Shown here one piece after another: positions 8,407 to 18,022 of a stretch of DNA of 64,000 bases. The position numbers and the translations under genes were made by a program. The notes beneath the pieces were generated by a model, which was not told the origin of the DNA, did not search any database, and saw only the letters and a program-made list of their open reading frames with translations. Each line of letters opens with the position of its first letter. Position 1 is the first letter of the stretch. The stretch is from Variovorax sp. V213 (lineage in GTDB: Bacteria > Pseudomonadota > Gammaproteobacteria > Burkholderiales > Burkholderiaceae_C): assembly GCF_041154455.1 (NCBI RefSeq), contig NZ_AP028664.1, positions 2,295,001 through 2,359,000 of the forward strand. The letters run 5' to 3'.

Positions 8407-8928
8407 TTACTTGCAGTCGCTTTCGATGATCGACTGAAGGCGCTTCTGCTCGGCGGCACGCGCGGCGTCGTCCATGATCTCGCGCTCGCCCTTCGCGTTG
8501 ACCTTGGCCACGCGGATGCCGCTGTCGAACGTGGCCTTGCCCTGGCGCGCGCGGTCGCAGTTGTCGGCCTTGACCTTGGCGTTCTTCTCCGCTTCGGCGG
8601 CCTGCTTGGCTTTTTCTTCCGCCTGCGCCTTCTTGGTCTTTTCCTCGAGCTCCTTGTCGACGCCCGGCGGCTTGGGCGCGGCCGCTGCTTCGCGCGATTT
8701 GGACGCCGCGGCATCGGGCGCATCGGCCTCGGCAGGGGCCTGCGTGAAGCCGCCGCGCGTGGGCGGCGTGCCGGAGCGGCGAAGGATGTTCTTCTCTGGC
8801 ACGTCCGGCGGGGGCGCCTGGTCGCTGAAGACCTTCTTGCCGTTCTTGTCGATCCATTGCCATTGCGCGCTGGCCGCGAGCGGCAGCAGGCAAACACATC
8901 CCAGTACGAGCCAATGCGCGAATTTCAT
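8407..8928 (-). CDS. DUF4124 exported protein
   Basis: 173-residue protein with a Sec signal peptide (cut near AASA-QW, residue 21), followed directly by the DUF4124 core QWQWIDKNGKKVFSDQAPPP. After a proline-rich linker there is a long charged, alanine-rich helix (residues about 85-135, likely coiled coil) and a C-terminal piece ending IIESDCK. Common in Burkholderiales; function unknown. It is convergent with the RnfH gene and 180 bases upstream, divergently, from guaB. Confidence 0.8.
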   Translation of the reverse strand: MKFAHWLVLGCVCLLPLAASAQWQWIDKNGKKVFSDQAPPPDVPEKNILRRSGTPPTRGGFTQAPAEADAPDAAASKSREAAAAPKPPGVDKELEEKTKKAQAEEKAKQAAEAEKNAKVKADNCDRARQGKATFDSGIRVAKVNAKGEREIMDDAARAAEQKRLQSIIESDCK

Positions 8929-9107
8929 GCGGCGAGTTTAGCGTTGCCTTACGTTTGGCAACATCCAGACCACAGCTTTTCGCTCGGGGTGAGTTGGAAA
9001 TTGGCTACGTTCGCCCGCCTTGCCGGCCAGATCGAGGCCGGCTGATGCCCCCTGGAGGGCGGGTAAGTACCGAGCGTCGCTACAATCCGTCTTTTGGAGC
9101 TTCACCC

Positions 9108-10652
<1,545 letters not shown>

Positions 10653-10665
10653 GTGATGAGTAAGC

Positions 10666-10702
10666 CCAATCTGGCCAGACCTTGAAAGTCAGGCCAGATT
10701 GG
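10666..10702. promoter_or_regulatory. Palindromic operator I of the TA module
   Basis: Perfect 11-bp inverted repeat CCAATCTGGCC (10666-10676) / GGCCAGATTGG (10692-10702) with a 15-base spacer. It shares the CTGGCC/GGCCAG core with the second inverted repeat at 10711-10741. It could also act as a weak hairpin behind guaB (stop at 10652), but the shared core and the position in front of an antitoxin gene suggest autoregulation. Confidence 0.6.
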
Positions 10703-10711
10703 TATTAGAAT
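10682..10711 (+). promoter_or_regulatory. Candidate promoter of the TA module
   Basis: TTGAAA (10682-10687) and TAGAAT (10706-10711) with 18-base spacing, lying between and partly inside the two inverted repeats. Transcription would begin around 10718, about 23 bases before the antitoxin ATG. Binding at either palindrome would block it. Confidence 0.45.
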
Positions 10712-10741
10712 TTGGGCCAGATTCAATTTTTCTGGCCCAAA
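10711..10741. promoter_or_regulatory. Palindromic operator II, overlapping the antitoxin start
   Basis: Perfect 10-bp inverted repeat TTTGGGCCAG (10711-10720) / CTGGCCCAAA (10732-10741) with an 11-base spacer. The last base is the A of the antitoxin ATG. Likely bound by the antitoxin or the toxin-antitoxin complex; also able to form an RNA hairpin hiding the start. Confidence 0.55.
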
Positions 10742-10989
10742 TGCAATCTATCGGCATCGCCGAAGCCAAGAACAACTTCTCGGCCCTGATCGACCTGGTC
10801 GAAAAGGGCGAGGAGGTTCGCATCACCCGCCACGGCAAGGAAGTGGTGCGCATGCTGCCGGTGCGGCGCAAACCGGTGATCACCGACGAGCAGATCGAAC
10901 GCGAACTCGGCCAGATCGACGCGCTGCACGCGACCATCAAGCCCGGCCCATCGGTGCGCGCGCTGGTCGACGAAGGGCGCCAATCGTGA
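10741..10989 (+). CDS. Type II antitoxin, Phd/YefM family
   Basis: 82-residue antitoxin. The N-terminal Phd/YefM DNA-binding fold is recognised from MQSIGIAEAKNNFSALIDLV and GEEVRITRHGKEVVRMLPV; the C-terminal half is the part expected to wrap the toxin. The ATG at 10741 starts the conserved region; an upstream in-frame GTG/ATG would run through the operator. It overlaps the toxin gene by 4 bases (GTGA). The pair stands between guaB and guaA, an unusual place for a toxin-antitoxin module. Confidence 0.88.
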   Translation: MQSIGIAEAKNNFSALIDLVEKGEEVRITRHGKEVVRMLPVRRKPVITDEQIERELGQIDALHATIKPGPSVRALVDEGRQS

Positions 10990-11420
10990 CAGCCTTCGTC
11001 ATGGACGCTTCCGTCACCGCCGCCTGGCTGCTGCCCGACCAGGCCAGCGAACACACCCGCAAGCTCTACGCCGCCATCCGCCGCGACGAGGTGGAGCCGC
11101 AGGCGCCCAATGCCTGGCAATGGGAGTGCGCCAACATCCTCGCCAACGGCGTGCGCAGCGGCCGCATCCCCGCGTCGGCGGTCGAAGGGCTCTGGAGCGT
11201 GCTCGACGCCATCCGCCATCGCGTCGAGCTGCATGAACTCGCGCCCGCGCAGCACAAGGCCGTGCTGGCCGTAGCCATCGATGTCGGCGTGTCGCTCTAC
11301 GATGCGGGCTATCTCTGGCTCGCGCGCTCCCTCAATCTCCCGCTCGCCACCTTCGACGAGCAACTCATCCAGGCCGCACCCAAGGCGGGTGTGAAGCTGT
11401 TCGACATTTCAACGCTCTGA
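10986..11420 (+). CDS. PIN-domain toxin, VapC type
   Basis: 144-residue PIN-domain ribonuclease, the toxin of the module. The acidic metal-binding residues are in FVMDASVTAAWLLPD (first Asp), in WQWECANIL (Glu) and in SLYDAGYLWLA (Asp); FDEQLIQAA follows. VapC-family toxins cut RNA, often tRNA or rRNA; the target here is unknown. It starts with GTG overlapping the antitoxin stop, so the two are translated together. guaA begins 13 bases after its stop, so read-through into guaA is likely. Confidence 0.88.
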   Translation: MTAFVMDASVTAAWLLPDQASEHTRKLYAAIRRDEVEPQAPNAWQWECANILANGVRSGRIPASAVEGLWSVLDAIRHRVELHELAPAQHKAVLAVAIDVGVSLYDAGYLWLARSLNLPLATFDEQLIQAAPKAGVKLFDISTL

Positions 11421-11433
11421 CCGAGTCTTCTCC

Positions 11434-13080
11434 ATGCAACACGACAAGATCCTCATCCTCGATTTCGGCTCGCAAGTCACGCAGCTCATTGCACGCCGCG
11501 TTCGCGAGGCGCATGTGCTCAGCGAAGTGCATCCTTGCGACGTCACCGACGAGTGGGTGCGCGAATACGCGGCCGACGGCCACCTGAAGGGCGTGATTCT
11601 TTCGGGCAGCCATGCCAGCGTGTACGAAGAGACCACCGACAAGGCGCCGCAAGCCGTGTTCGACCTGGGCGTGCCTGTGCTGGGCATCTGCTACGGCATG
11701 CAGACCATGGCGCACCAGCTCGGCGGCAAGGTCGAGGGCGGCCACAAACGCGAATTCGGCTTCGCGGCCGTGCGCGCCCACGGCCACACCGCGCTGCTGA
11801 AGGACATCGCCGACTTCACCACGCCCGAAGGCCACGGCATGCTCAACGTGTGGATGAGCCATGGCGACAAGGTCACCGAACTGCCGCCGGGCTTCAAGCT
11901 CATGGCCAGCACCGAGAGCTGCCCGATCGCCGGCATGGCCGACGAGGCGCGCCGCTATTACGCGCTGCAGTTCCACCCCGAAGTGACGCACACCGTGCAG
12001 GGCAAGGCCATCATCGAGCGCTTCGTGCTCGGCATCTGCGAGGCGAAGCCCGACTGGGTCATGCGCGACCACATCGCTGAAGCCGTGGAAAAAATCCGCG
12101 AGCAGGTGGGCGATGAAGAAGTCATCCTCGGTCTCTCGGGCGGCGTCGATTCGAGCGTGGCAGCCGCGCTCATTCATCGCGCCATCGGCGACCAGTTGAC
12201 CTGCGTGTTCGTCGACCACGGCCTCTTGCGCCTGAACGAAGGCGACATGGTCATGGAGATGTTCGAAGGCAAGCTGCACGCGAAGGTGATCCGCGTCGAT
12301 GCCAGCGACCTGTTCCTCGGCAAGCTCGCGGGCGTGAGCGACCCCGAAGCCAAGCGCAAGATCATCGGCGGCGAGTTCGTCACGGTGTTCAAGCAGGAAG
12401 CCGCCAAGCTCAAGGCCGCGGGCGACGGCGGCAAGAATGGAATTGACGGCCGACCGGCCGTCAAGGGCGCGACCTTCCTGGCGCAAGGCACCATCTACCC
12501 CGACGTCATCGAGTCGGGCGGCGCCAAGAGCAAGAAGGCCGTCACCATCAAGAGCCACCACAACGTGGGCGGCCTGCCTGAACAGCTGGGCCTCAAGCTG
12601 CTCGAGCCGCTGCGCGACCTGTTCAAGGACGAAGTGCGCGAACTCGGCGTGGCGCTCGGCCTGCCGCCCGAGATGGTGTACCGCCATCCGTTCCCCGGCC
12701 CGGGCCTGGGCGTGCGCATCCTTGGCGAAGTGAAGAAGGAATACGCCGACCTGCTGCGCCGCGCCGACGCGATCTTCATCGAGGAGCTGCGCAACTTCAA
12801 GGACGAGACCGGCAAGACCTGGTACGACCTCACGAGCCAGGCTTTTGCCGTGTTCCTGCCCGTGAAGAGCGTGGGCGTGATGGGCGACGGCCGCACCTAC
12901 GACTACGTCGTCGCGCTGCGCGCCGTGCAGACCAGCGACTTCATGACCGCCGACTGGGCCGAGCTGCCGTACGCGCTGCTCAAGAAGGTGTCGGGCCGCA
13001 TCATCAACGAGGTGCGCGGGATCAACCGCGTGACCTACGACGTGTCGAGCAAGCCGCCAGCGACGATCGAGTGGGAGTGA
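11434..13080 (+). CDS. guaA: GMP synthase (glutamine-hydrolysing)
   Basis: 548-residue two-domain enzyme that aminates XMP to GMP using ATP and glutamine. N-terminal class I glutamine amidotransferase: ILDFGSQVTQLIARRVRE, nucleophile cysteine in VLGICYGMQTMAHQLGG, catalytic His-Glu in LQFHPEVTHT. ATP pyrophosphatase domain: P-loop GLSGGVDSSVAAALIHRA. C-terminal dimer domain ends PPATIEWE. It is a little longer than E. coli GuaA (525), mainly through an insert near KAAGDGGKNGIDGRPAVKG. The 3' end of guaA is a known integration hot spot for genomic islands, and an integrase remnant follows here. Confidence 0.97.
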   Translation: MQHDKILILDFGSQVTQLIARRVREAHVLSEVHPCDVTDEWVREYAADGHLKGVILSGSHASVYEETTDKAPQAVFDLGVPVLGICYGMQTMAHQLGGKVEGGHKREFGFAAVRAHGHTALLKDIADFTTPEGHGMLNVWMSHGDKVTELPPGFKLMASTESCPIAGMADEARRYYALQFHPEVTHTVQGKAIIERFVLGICEAKPDWVMRDHIAEAVEKIREQVGDEEVILGLSGGVDSSVAAALIHRAIGDQLTCVFVDHGLLRLNEGDMVMEMFEGKLHAKVIRVDASDLFLGKLAGVSDPEAKRKIIGGEFVTVFKQEAAKLKAAGDGGKNGIDGRPAVKGATFLAQGTIYPDVIESGGAKSKKAVTIKSHHNVGGLPEQLGLKLLEPLRDLFKDEVRELGVALGLPPEMVYRHPFPGPGLGVRILGEVKKEYADLLRRADAIFIEELRNFKDETGKTWYDLTSQAFAVFLPVKSVGVMGDGRTYDYVVALRAVQTSDFMTADWAELPYALLKKVSGRIINEVRGINRVTYDVSSKPPATIEWE

Positions 13081-13221
13081 AATCAGGTCCTTCGGGGACT
13101 ATCGCCAGCTATCGAAAATCCTCCGCAACGTGGTGATTTAAAAGGAAATACGTCACGGAAGCTATCGGCGGCTATCGCCGGGCAACGAAACGGATTGACG
13201 GTAGAGGTGACGGTAGGAACC

Positions 13222-13248
13222 GGAGGTCGTATCAAGACCTCCTTGTTT
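13222..13248 (+). terminator. Terminator-like hairpin downstream of guaA
   Basis: GGAGGTC-GTATCAA-GACCTCC (7-bp perfect stem) followed by TTGTTT. It lies 141 bases past the guaA stop, inside the putative attachment region, and could end guaA transcription. The tail is only moderately T-rich. Confidence 0.4.
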
Positions 13249-13289
13249 ACTATTGAGACCAAATCGGTCTTTGACGGTAAATCACCCCT

Positions 13290-13319
13290 CTGGAAAGCTT
13301 GTTTCATGCGGCTTTCCAG
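13290..13319. repeat. 9-bp inverted repeat before the integrase
   Basis: CTGGAAAGC (13290-13298) and GCTTTCCAG (13311-13319) with a 12-base loop, 62 bases before the integrase ATG. It may be an operator or a structural element of the attachment region; it has no terminator tail. Confidence 0.35.
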
Positions 13320-13381
13320 GCATCAGCAGGTCTCCTGACCCCTGACGGTAAAAGCCGTCATGAACAGGAGGAAAAACCTCG

Positions 13382-13790
13382 ATGCTTACCGACACCGCAC
13401 TGCGTAATTTGAAGCCTAAGTCCTTGACTTATAAGGCTTCTGACCGGGATGGGATGTACGTGACGGCATCGCCCACCGGTACCGTCACCTTCCGCTTCGA
13501 TTACCGTCTCAACGGCCGCCGCGAGACCCTGACCATTGGCCGCTACGGGCCAGCGGGCATTTCGCTGGCGATGGCCCGCGAAAAGCTGCTGGATGCCAAG
13601 AAGACCGTCGCCCAGGGCAAGTCTCCGGCGCATGAGAAACAGCGCGAGAAGCGCCGCCTGACCGCCGCCAAGAACTTCGGCGACATGACCGCTCAGTGGC
13701 GCTGGCCGGTGCACGGATGGCCGATAGCACGCGAGCGATGCGCAAGAGCATCGTCGATCTGACCTGCCGGCGTTCCAGAACCGCCTCTTC
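13382..13790 (+). pseudogene. Decayed tyrosine integrase, P4/DUF4102 type
   Basis: N-terminal third of an island integrase. The first frame gives MLTDTALRNLKPKSLTYKAS and the arm-binding domain (GRYGPAGISLAMAREKLLDA) behind a strong AGGAGG ribosome-binding site. Near 13699 two extra bases shift the frame: the protein resumes as AGARMADSTRAMRKSIVD, then shifts again near 13755 to give LPAFQNRL. At about 13790 it joins abruptly to transposase sequence. The catalytic domain (Arg-His-Arg-Tyr) is missing, so it cannot work. Its place right behind guaA marks it as the integrase that brought in an island there. Confidence 0.8.
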
Positions 13791-14205
13791 GATGGAATGG
13801 TGGTCGGCTGGACCATCGGAACGAGCGCTGACGCCGAACTGGTCAACACGATGCTGGATGCAGCTATTGAGACCGTAGCAGACACAGCTGATCGGCCAGT
13901 GGTCCACTCCGATCGCGGGAGGCACTACCGTTGGCCAGGCTTGTTATCGAGAATGAGTGAAGCCGACCTCACACGCTCGATGTCTCGCAAGGCATGCTCG
14001 CCTGACAATGCGGCGTGCGAAAGGCTTCTTCGGCAGGCTGAAAACGGAACTGCTCTATCCACGGAATTTGCAGACCACGACCATTGAACAGTTCATCGAG
14101 GCCGTTGATGCCTATATCCGCTGGTACAACGAGAAGCGGATCAAGGTCTCCCTAGGCTCACTCAGCCCGATCGAATATCGGGTGAGCGTAGGACTTGCGA
14201 CATAA
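13791..14205 (+). pseudogene. IS3-family transposase fragment (orfB, DDE)
   Basis: C-terminal part of an IS3-group transposase. One frame carries FDGMVVGWTIGTSADAELVN, then VHSDRGRHYRWPG with the second catalytic Asp, and ACSPDNAACE. At about 14022 one extra A shifts the frame, after which FFGRLKTELLYPRN, the helix QFIEAVDAYIRWYNEKR and LGSLSPIEYR complete the family C-terminus. The N-terminal half with the first Asp is absent. The break is inside orfB, not at the orfA/orfB slip site, so it is decay rather than programmed frameshifting. Confidence 0.85.
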
Positions 14206-14207
14206 AA

Positions 14208-14235
14208 CCAGTCCAAGTTTTTATCCGCACCCCCA
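14208..14235 (+). mobile_element. Right terminal inverted repeat of the IS3 remnant
   Basis: The 28 bases after the transposase stop end in TTTTTATCCGCACCCCCA; read on the minus strand this begins TGGGGGTGCGGATAAAAACT, the sort of terminal repeat seen in this IS3 subgroup. No matching left end is found, in line with a truncated element. Confidence 0.45.
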
Positions 14236-14301
14236 GTGGGTGACTTCTGGATGGAAATCAACGCTCGGACATCTCGTCGGGCGACGGTCGTGGGTGATTG
14301 C

Positions 14302-16020
14302 CTACAGCGCCCCACCATCGCCTGAAGGGTCCGCTCCACTACGGAACACGCCAGGCCTTACTTGCTCAACTAGATTGACGATGCCGAGGTGCTTTTCCAA
14401 GTCGTAGCTTGTGGCAGCCAAAGTGAATCCCCGACCGACGAGATGCTGCTGAACGCTTCTCGGCATATCTGAATGGATGCGGACCTTGCTGTCCTTGGGG
14501 AAAAGGCGAGGCATCATCATCAAATCTGCCATGTCACCACGGCAATTGAGCCCCAGCTTCAGGTGCAATAGATAGGTTAGCGCACCGAAGATCCTCTCGC
14601 TCCCAGCCGCCCCCATGGCGAGCCAGGGGCGACCGTCACGCTCGACGATCAGTGAGGACATCTCGGTCGCGTCGTGTGTTTGGCCGGTGAACAGCTGGCC
14701 TGATTTCATGGCATAGCTGTAAGCGAGGCCGGCGCCGAACCAGGAGCGCTTTGAGCCGAACCACGGACCCATTGATGTCGTGAAGGACAAGAAATCGTCG
14801 TTCACAGCAAAGGCGAATGCGTTAGTGTTCCTATCGTCAGTGTTGCTAGCTCCGCCGGAGAAATAGGTGCGATCCAGATCAGCCCACAAGTCAGCACGCG
14901 AAGCGGCGAGTAGCTTGCGCACACGCTCGGCGATCACGCGGCTTTCGTACTGGAGGTCAACGTCGATTGACGGATTGGCCGTTTTGGGTTTGAGCGTGCC
15001 CACTCTGAAAGGGATCCGATCCAGCACAAGGATAGTCGCCAAAAGGTAGGCCTCCGCGGCAGCCTCTAGCGTGGAGAGCGTGCCGGAAGCCTGGAGATCG
15101 GCCGTCACGGCGGCACTGAGCAACGTCCAAGTGCCCCAGGTCTCCAGGTTCCCTGTTGTGTGTAGTTGATAGGTTCGGCCATCGAGGCCGCGCAAAACTA
15201 GTTCCTTGGGCAAGCTTTCGCGGGGCGCATTAGTCGGTAGCTCGTTCCGCCGCCACGGCCCTGGCTCGCGAGCATAGAGCTCGTCCCAGAGGGCACCTTC
15301 ATCGGGCATCCGACCCAATACTTCAAGGAATTCGGCCAATTGCGGGTTGCGGACGTCCGACCGCACTTGACCACCATCATCCATATAGATCGTCCTCATT
15401 TCCGGATGCATTTCTCCAGCGGAGCTTCGAATCGCAACGCGCAGCGCATCCGTGGGACGGAAGCCCTTCCGGGCTATGGCAAGGGCTGGGGCCAGAATCG
15501 ATGCCATGGAAAGCCTGAGCCGCCCCGAACTCTGCAAATGAAAGTAGGCCGGAACGTTTCCTGGACAAGGCACTGTTGACCCGGCCTCACTCCGAAGCTG
15601 GGTCGCTGCATGCAGGCAGCTGTACTTGCCATTGCTTAAGTACAGCCCCTGCATTCGGCCGAAAGGGCTGCAATTCGCTGGATCAACTACCCATGCGACC
15701 GCGAGGGCGGCCAAGTACATGTCAAAAACGCCTCCCCCCTGAAGGCGAACCCGCCGAGCTGCATCGACTGCAGCCGGATGATTGGCGGACGCACCATAGC
15801 CGAAATTGCGATGTACATGTCCCGGCGGTGCTTTTCTGACCGGGAGACCCGCATCGCGCGCAGCATCGGCGGGATTCGCCGTCGCGCTTACGCAAGCCAA
15901 GGCCCCGGCGGCAAGAATGAGTTCTCGACGAGACACCATCAGGCGGTTGGCCCCGCTCATGTGTCCTTCGGGAGGCGCGTATTCAATGCCACTGTTCACC
16001 GAGGTCTCTGCGCAATTCAT
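14302..16020 (-). CDS. Gamma-glutamyltransferase-like Ntn hydrolase, Tat-exported
   Basis: 572 residues, a distant gamma-glutamyltranspeptidase. A twin-arginine signal (SRRELILAAGALACVSA) sits at about residues 30-46. Family landmarks: ANHPAAVDAARRVRLQGGG, PGNVPAYFHLQSSGRLRLS, a small-subunit start at DDRNTNAFAFAVND where T399 would be the self-cleaving nucleophile, FTTSMGPWFGSKR, and MGAAGSERIFGALTYLL. The usual TTH start is altered, so activity and substrate are open (peptide, glutathione or amide). The ATG at 16020 has GGAGAACAAGGT before it; 15960 or 15939 are alternatives. GC is lower than in the flanks. It diverges from a porin and shares operator motifs with it. Confidence 0.75.
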   Translation of the reverse strand: MNCAETSVNSGIEYAPPEGHMSGANRLMVSRRELILAAGALACVSATANPADAARDAGLPVRKAPPGHVHRNFGYGASANHPAAVDAARRVRLQGGGVFDMYLAALAVAWVVDPANCSPFGRMQGLYLSNGKYSCLHAATQLRSEAGSTVPCPGNVPAYFHLQSSGRLRLSMASILAPALAIARKGFRPTDALRVAIRSSAGEMHPEMRTIYMDDGGQVRSDVRNPQLAEFLEVLGRMPDEGALWDELYAREPGPWRRNELPTNAPRESLPKELVLRGLDGRTYQLHTTGNLETWGTWTLLSAAVTADLQASGTLSTLEAAAEAYLLATILVLDRIPFRVGTLKPKTANPSIDVDLQYESRVIAERVRKLLAASRADLWADLDRTYFSGGASNTDDRNTNAFAFAVNDDFLSFTTSMGPWFGSKRSWFGAGLAYSYAMKSGQLFTGQTHDATEMSSLIVERDGRPWLAMGAAGSERIFGALTYLLHLKLGLNCRGDMADLMMMPRLFPKDSKVRIHSDMPRSVQQHLVGRGFTLAATSYDLEKHLGIVNLVEQVRPGVFRSGADPSGDGGAL

Positions 16021-16114
16021 ACCTTGTTCTCCAGCTTGCTGTGAACGATCAACGACTTGCGCCTAGCGGGGTATCCCAAGGCTCCGGAAGGGCACTGAAC
16101 GGGAGATCGGATTG

Positions 16115-16156
16115 GATCATATGTTCCTAAAAGTGCAAATAGTGGAACATATGATC
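16115..16156. promoter_or_regulatory. Perfect 13-bp inverted repeat upstream of the GGT-like gene
   Basis: GATCATATGTTCC (16115-16127) and GGAACATATGATC (16144-16156), spacer 16 bases, 95 bases before the transpeptidase-like gene. The unit GATCA-N3-GTTCC recurs in front of the porin at 16435-16448, so both genes probably answer to one regulator, perhaps of the IclR or GntR type. No regulator gene is seen in the island. Confidence 0.6.
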
Positions 16157-16405
16157 TGTGCATATGGCCTGGGTACAAACCATGATTGAGCAGACCATCC
16201 ACGGCGCCGAGAGATTGATCTCAGCTTCACACCTGCCCCCGGTAAGAGCATCCAGAGCAGCAATGCTCAGTGGAGTCACGTTCGCTCTTCTTCTTCTTCA
16301 GCTTGGTGCGAGGGGGCGCCGGGCCACCTCGCTCATCTTGCTGCCGATGCCCAAAGTGGGTGTTTGCACGCTGCACACCTGGGGCCCATAGGTGCAAACC
16401 ATCAT

Positions 16406-16450
16406 GAATCAAATGATCCATGCTGACCTAATATGGATCAAACGTTCCAT
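16406..16450. promoter_or_regulatory. Second operator pair, upstream of the porin
   Basis: GGATCAAACGTTCC (16435-16448), flanked as ATGGATCAAACGTTCCAT, matches the GATCA-N3-GTTCC unit found at 16115-16156. A weaker inverted copy GAATCAAATGATCC lies at 16406-16419. Together they form a spaced inverted pair like the first site, 133-177 bases before the porin start. The stretch 16157-16405 between the two sites holds no gene that I can support. Confidence 0.5.
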
Positions 16451-16582
16451 TCTCGGTGTGTTGAATTGAACGTTTGTACGGGCGGACGAATGCGAAGGCA
16501 CTTTGTTTTCTGGTGATAGCGCAAACGTGCCCTCCATGGCAGCCGCCTTCTCACGATATGTGTCCAAACGAGGAGAAATTGC

Positions 16583-17650
16583 ATGATGAAGTCTTTGATC
16601 GTCTTAGCAGCGATGACTGTTTCCATTTCCGCTTTCGCGCAATCTGCAATCACAATTTTTGGAGTCCTGGACGTCAGGATGGCGCACGGCGCTGGCAGCG
16701 TCGCGAACAAGACCCAGCTGATCAGTTCTGGGTTGAACGCCTCGCGTTTGGGCTTCCGAGGAGTCGAGGACTTGGGCGACGGGATGTCTGCTTCGTTCTG
16801 GCTTGAATCGTCCTTAAACGTCGATGACGGCACGTTTGGCACGACAAATACCAACAACCAGTCAAGCGGCTCCGCTGGCGGCGGCGCTATGGTCTTTGGC
16901 CGGCGCTCGACGATGAGCTTGTCGAGTAACTGGGGGGAACTGCGTCTGGGGCGGGACTTCACCCCGCAGTTCTGGAACTTAAGCGAATTCGATCCGTTCG
17001 GAACAACGGGAAATGGCACGACCCAGACCCTCAATTCGACGATTACAGGAACGACGCAGGTTCGTGCGTCAAATAGCATCGGGTACTTTCTGCCGAAGGA
17101 TGCACTGAAAGGTTTGTATGGTCAGGCCATGTACTACCTGGGAGAGAACAGCAGTGATGTCGGCGCCACCAAAAATGATGGCAATGGCTGGGGCGTACGC
17201 CTCGGATTCTCACGCGGCCCATTCTCTGTCGCCGCTGCAACCAGCCGCACCACATACGCCGCTGGCAACTCACGGCAGAGCAACGTGGGCGGTCAGTGGG
17301 ATGCCGGAGTAGCCACGGTCATGGCTCACTACGCATGGGATAAAGGTGTAGTAAGCGGTGTGCGCCGCAATGCCAAGGGCTGGTTGGTCGGTGGCTTAGT
17401 GCCCGTGGGAGCTGGCGTGATCCGCGTCTCCTACTCGCAATACGCGGTCGACCTGTCTTCGGCGACTGATCGGATCACTAAGAAGTGGGCTCTAGGCTAT
17501 GAGTACAACCTATCCAAGCGCACGGCCCTCTACGCCACGTACGCTCACCTGAACAACGGTGGCGGTGCTACACAAGCCTTGAACGGCGCGACCACTGCGG
17601 CCAACAAGTCTTCGAGAGGGTACGACTTGGGAATCCGCCACAGGTTTTGA
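16583..17650 (+). CDS. Outer-membrane porin (Gram-negative porin type)
   Basis: 355-residue trimeric-type general porin of Burkholderiales. Signal peptide MMKSLIVLAAMTVSISAFAQ is followed by the first strand SAITIFGVLDVRM. The N-terminal block NASRLGFRGVEDLGDGMSAS and FGRRSTMSLSSNWGELRLGR (strands and loop 3 region) are typical, and the protein ends with the outer-membrane targeting phenylalanine in YDLGIRHRF. GAGGAGAAATTGC precedes the start. Divergent from the transpeptidase-like gene; the pair suggests import of a compound that the periplasmic enzyme then cleaves. Confidence 0.9.
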   Translation: MMKSLIVLAAMTVSISAFAQSAITIFGVLDVRMAHGAGSVANKTQLISSGLNASRLGFRGVEDLGDGMSASFWLESSLNVDDGTFGTTNTNNQSSGSAGGGAMVFGRRSTMSLSSNWGELRLGRDFTPQFWNLSEFDPFGTTGNGTTQTLNSTITGTTQVRASNSIGYFLPKDALKGLYGQAMYYLGENSSDVGATKNDGNGWGVRLGFSRGPFSVAAATSRTTYAAGNSRQSNVGGQWDAGVATVMAHYAWDKGVVSGVRRNAKGWLVGGLVPVGAGVIRVSYSQYAVDLSSATDRITKKWALGYEYNLSKRTALYATYAHLNNGGGATQALNGATTAANKSSRGYDLGIRHRF

Positions 17651-17729
17651 TGCCAACGGCGAGGACTGAAGGTTGGAAGACGATAGACGGGTACTTGCAA
17701 TTCACGGATGCCGCAATTTTCGTTCGCCC

Positions 17730-18022
17730 GTGCACGAGGCCCATGTGGCCGCCGAAGTCATCGCCGGTGAACTGCAGGGCAACAAGGAGCTGGCCGCCAG
17801 TGCCTTCAATGCCCGCGTGATCCCCAGCGTGGCCTACACCGACCCCGAAGTGGCGTGGGTGGGCCTGACCGAGGACCAGGCCAAGGCGCAGGGCATCAAG
17901 GTCAAGAAGGGTGTCTTCCCCTGGACGGCTTCGGGCCGCGCCATTGCCAATGGCCGCGACGAAGGCGTCACCAAGCTGCTGTTCGACGACAGCCCCGAGG
18001 CGCATGGCCATGGCCGCATCCT
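17730..18022 (+). pseudogene. lpdA: Internal fragment of dihydrolipoamide dehydrogenase
   Basis: About 97 codons read as the dimer-interface part of LpdA: VHEAHVAAEVIAGELQGNKE, VIPSVAYTDPEVAWVGLTED, FPWTASGRAIANGRDEG and LLFDDSPEAHGHGRI. Both the FAD/NAD domains before and the C-terminus with the catalytic His-Glu after are missing. The frame is intact and codon use is like the backbone, so it was copied or cut from a normal gene recently. It runs directly into LysR sequence at about 18022. Confidence 0.85.

Larger units (their letters stand above)
13196..13350 (+). repeat. Four TGACGGTA direct repeats before the integrase
   Basis: The octamer TGACGGTA occurs at 13196-13203, 13208-13215, 13272-13279 and 13343-13350, all in the same direction, between guaA and the integrase remnant. 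The first two are 12 bases apart, about one helical turn. This is the kind of arrangement expected for arm-type integrase binding sites in the attachment region of an island. The last copy is also half of a small hairpin (TGACGG-TAAAAG-CCGTCA, 13343-13360). Confidence 0.5.

Noticed and set aside
13196..13350. CRISPR-like repeats
   Set aside because: The TGACGGTA units are 8 bases with uneven spacing and no spacers of constant size; no cas genes anywhere.
14000..14040. Programmed ribosomal frameshift in the IS3 transposase
   Set aside because: The shift lies inside orfB after the DDE residue, caused by one extra A, not at the orfA/orfB slip site, and the front half of the gene is missing.
16157..16405. 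Small open frames between the GGT-like gene and the porin
   Set aside because: No ribosome-binding sites or family features; composition is that of intergenic DNA with CTTCTTCTTC runs.
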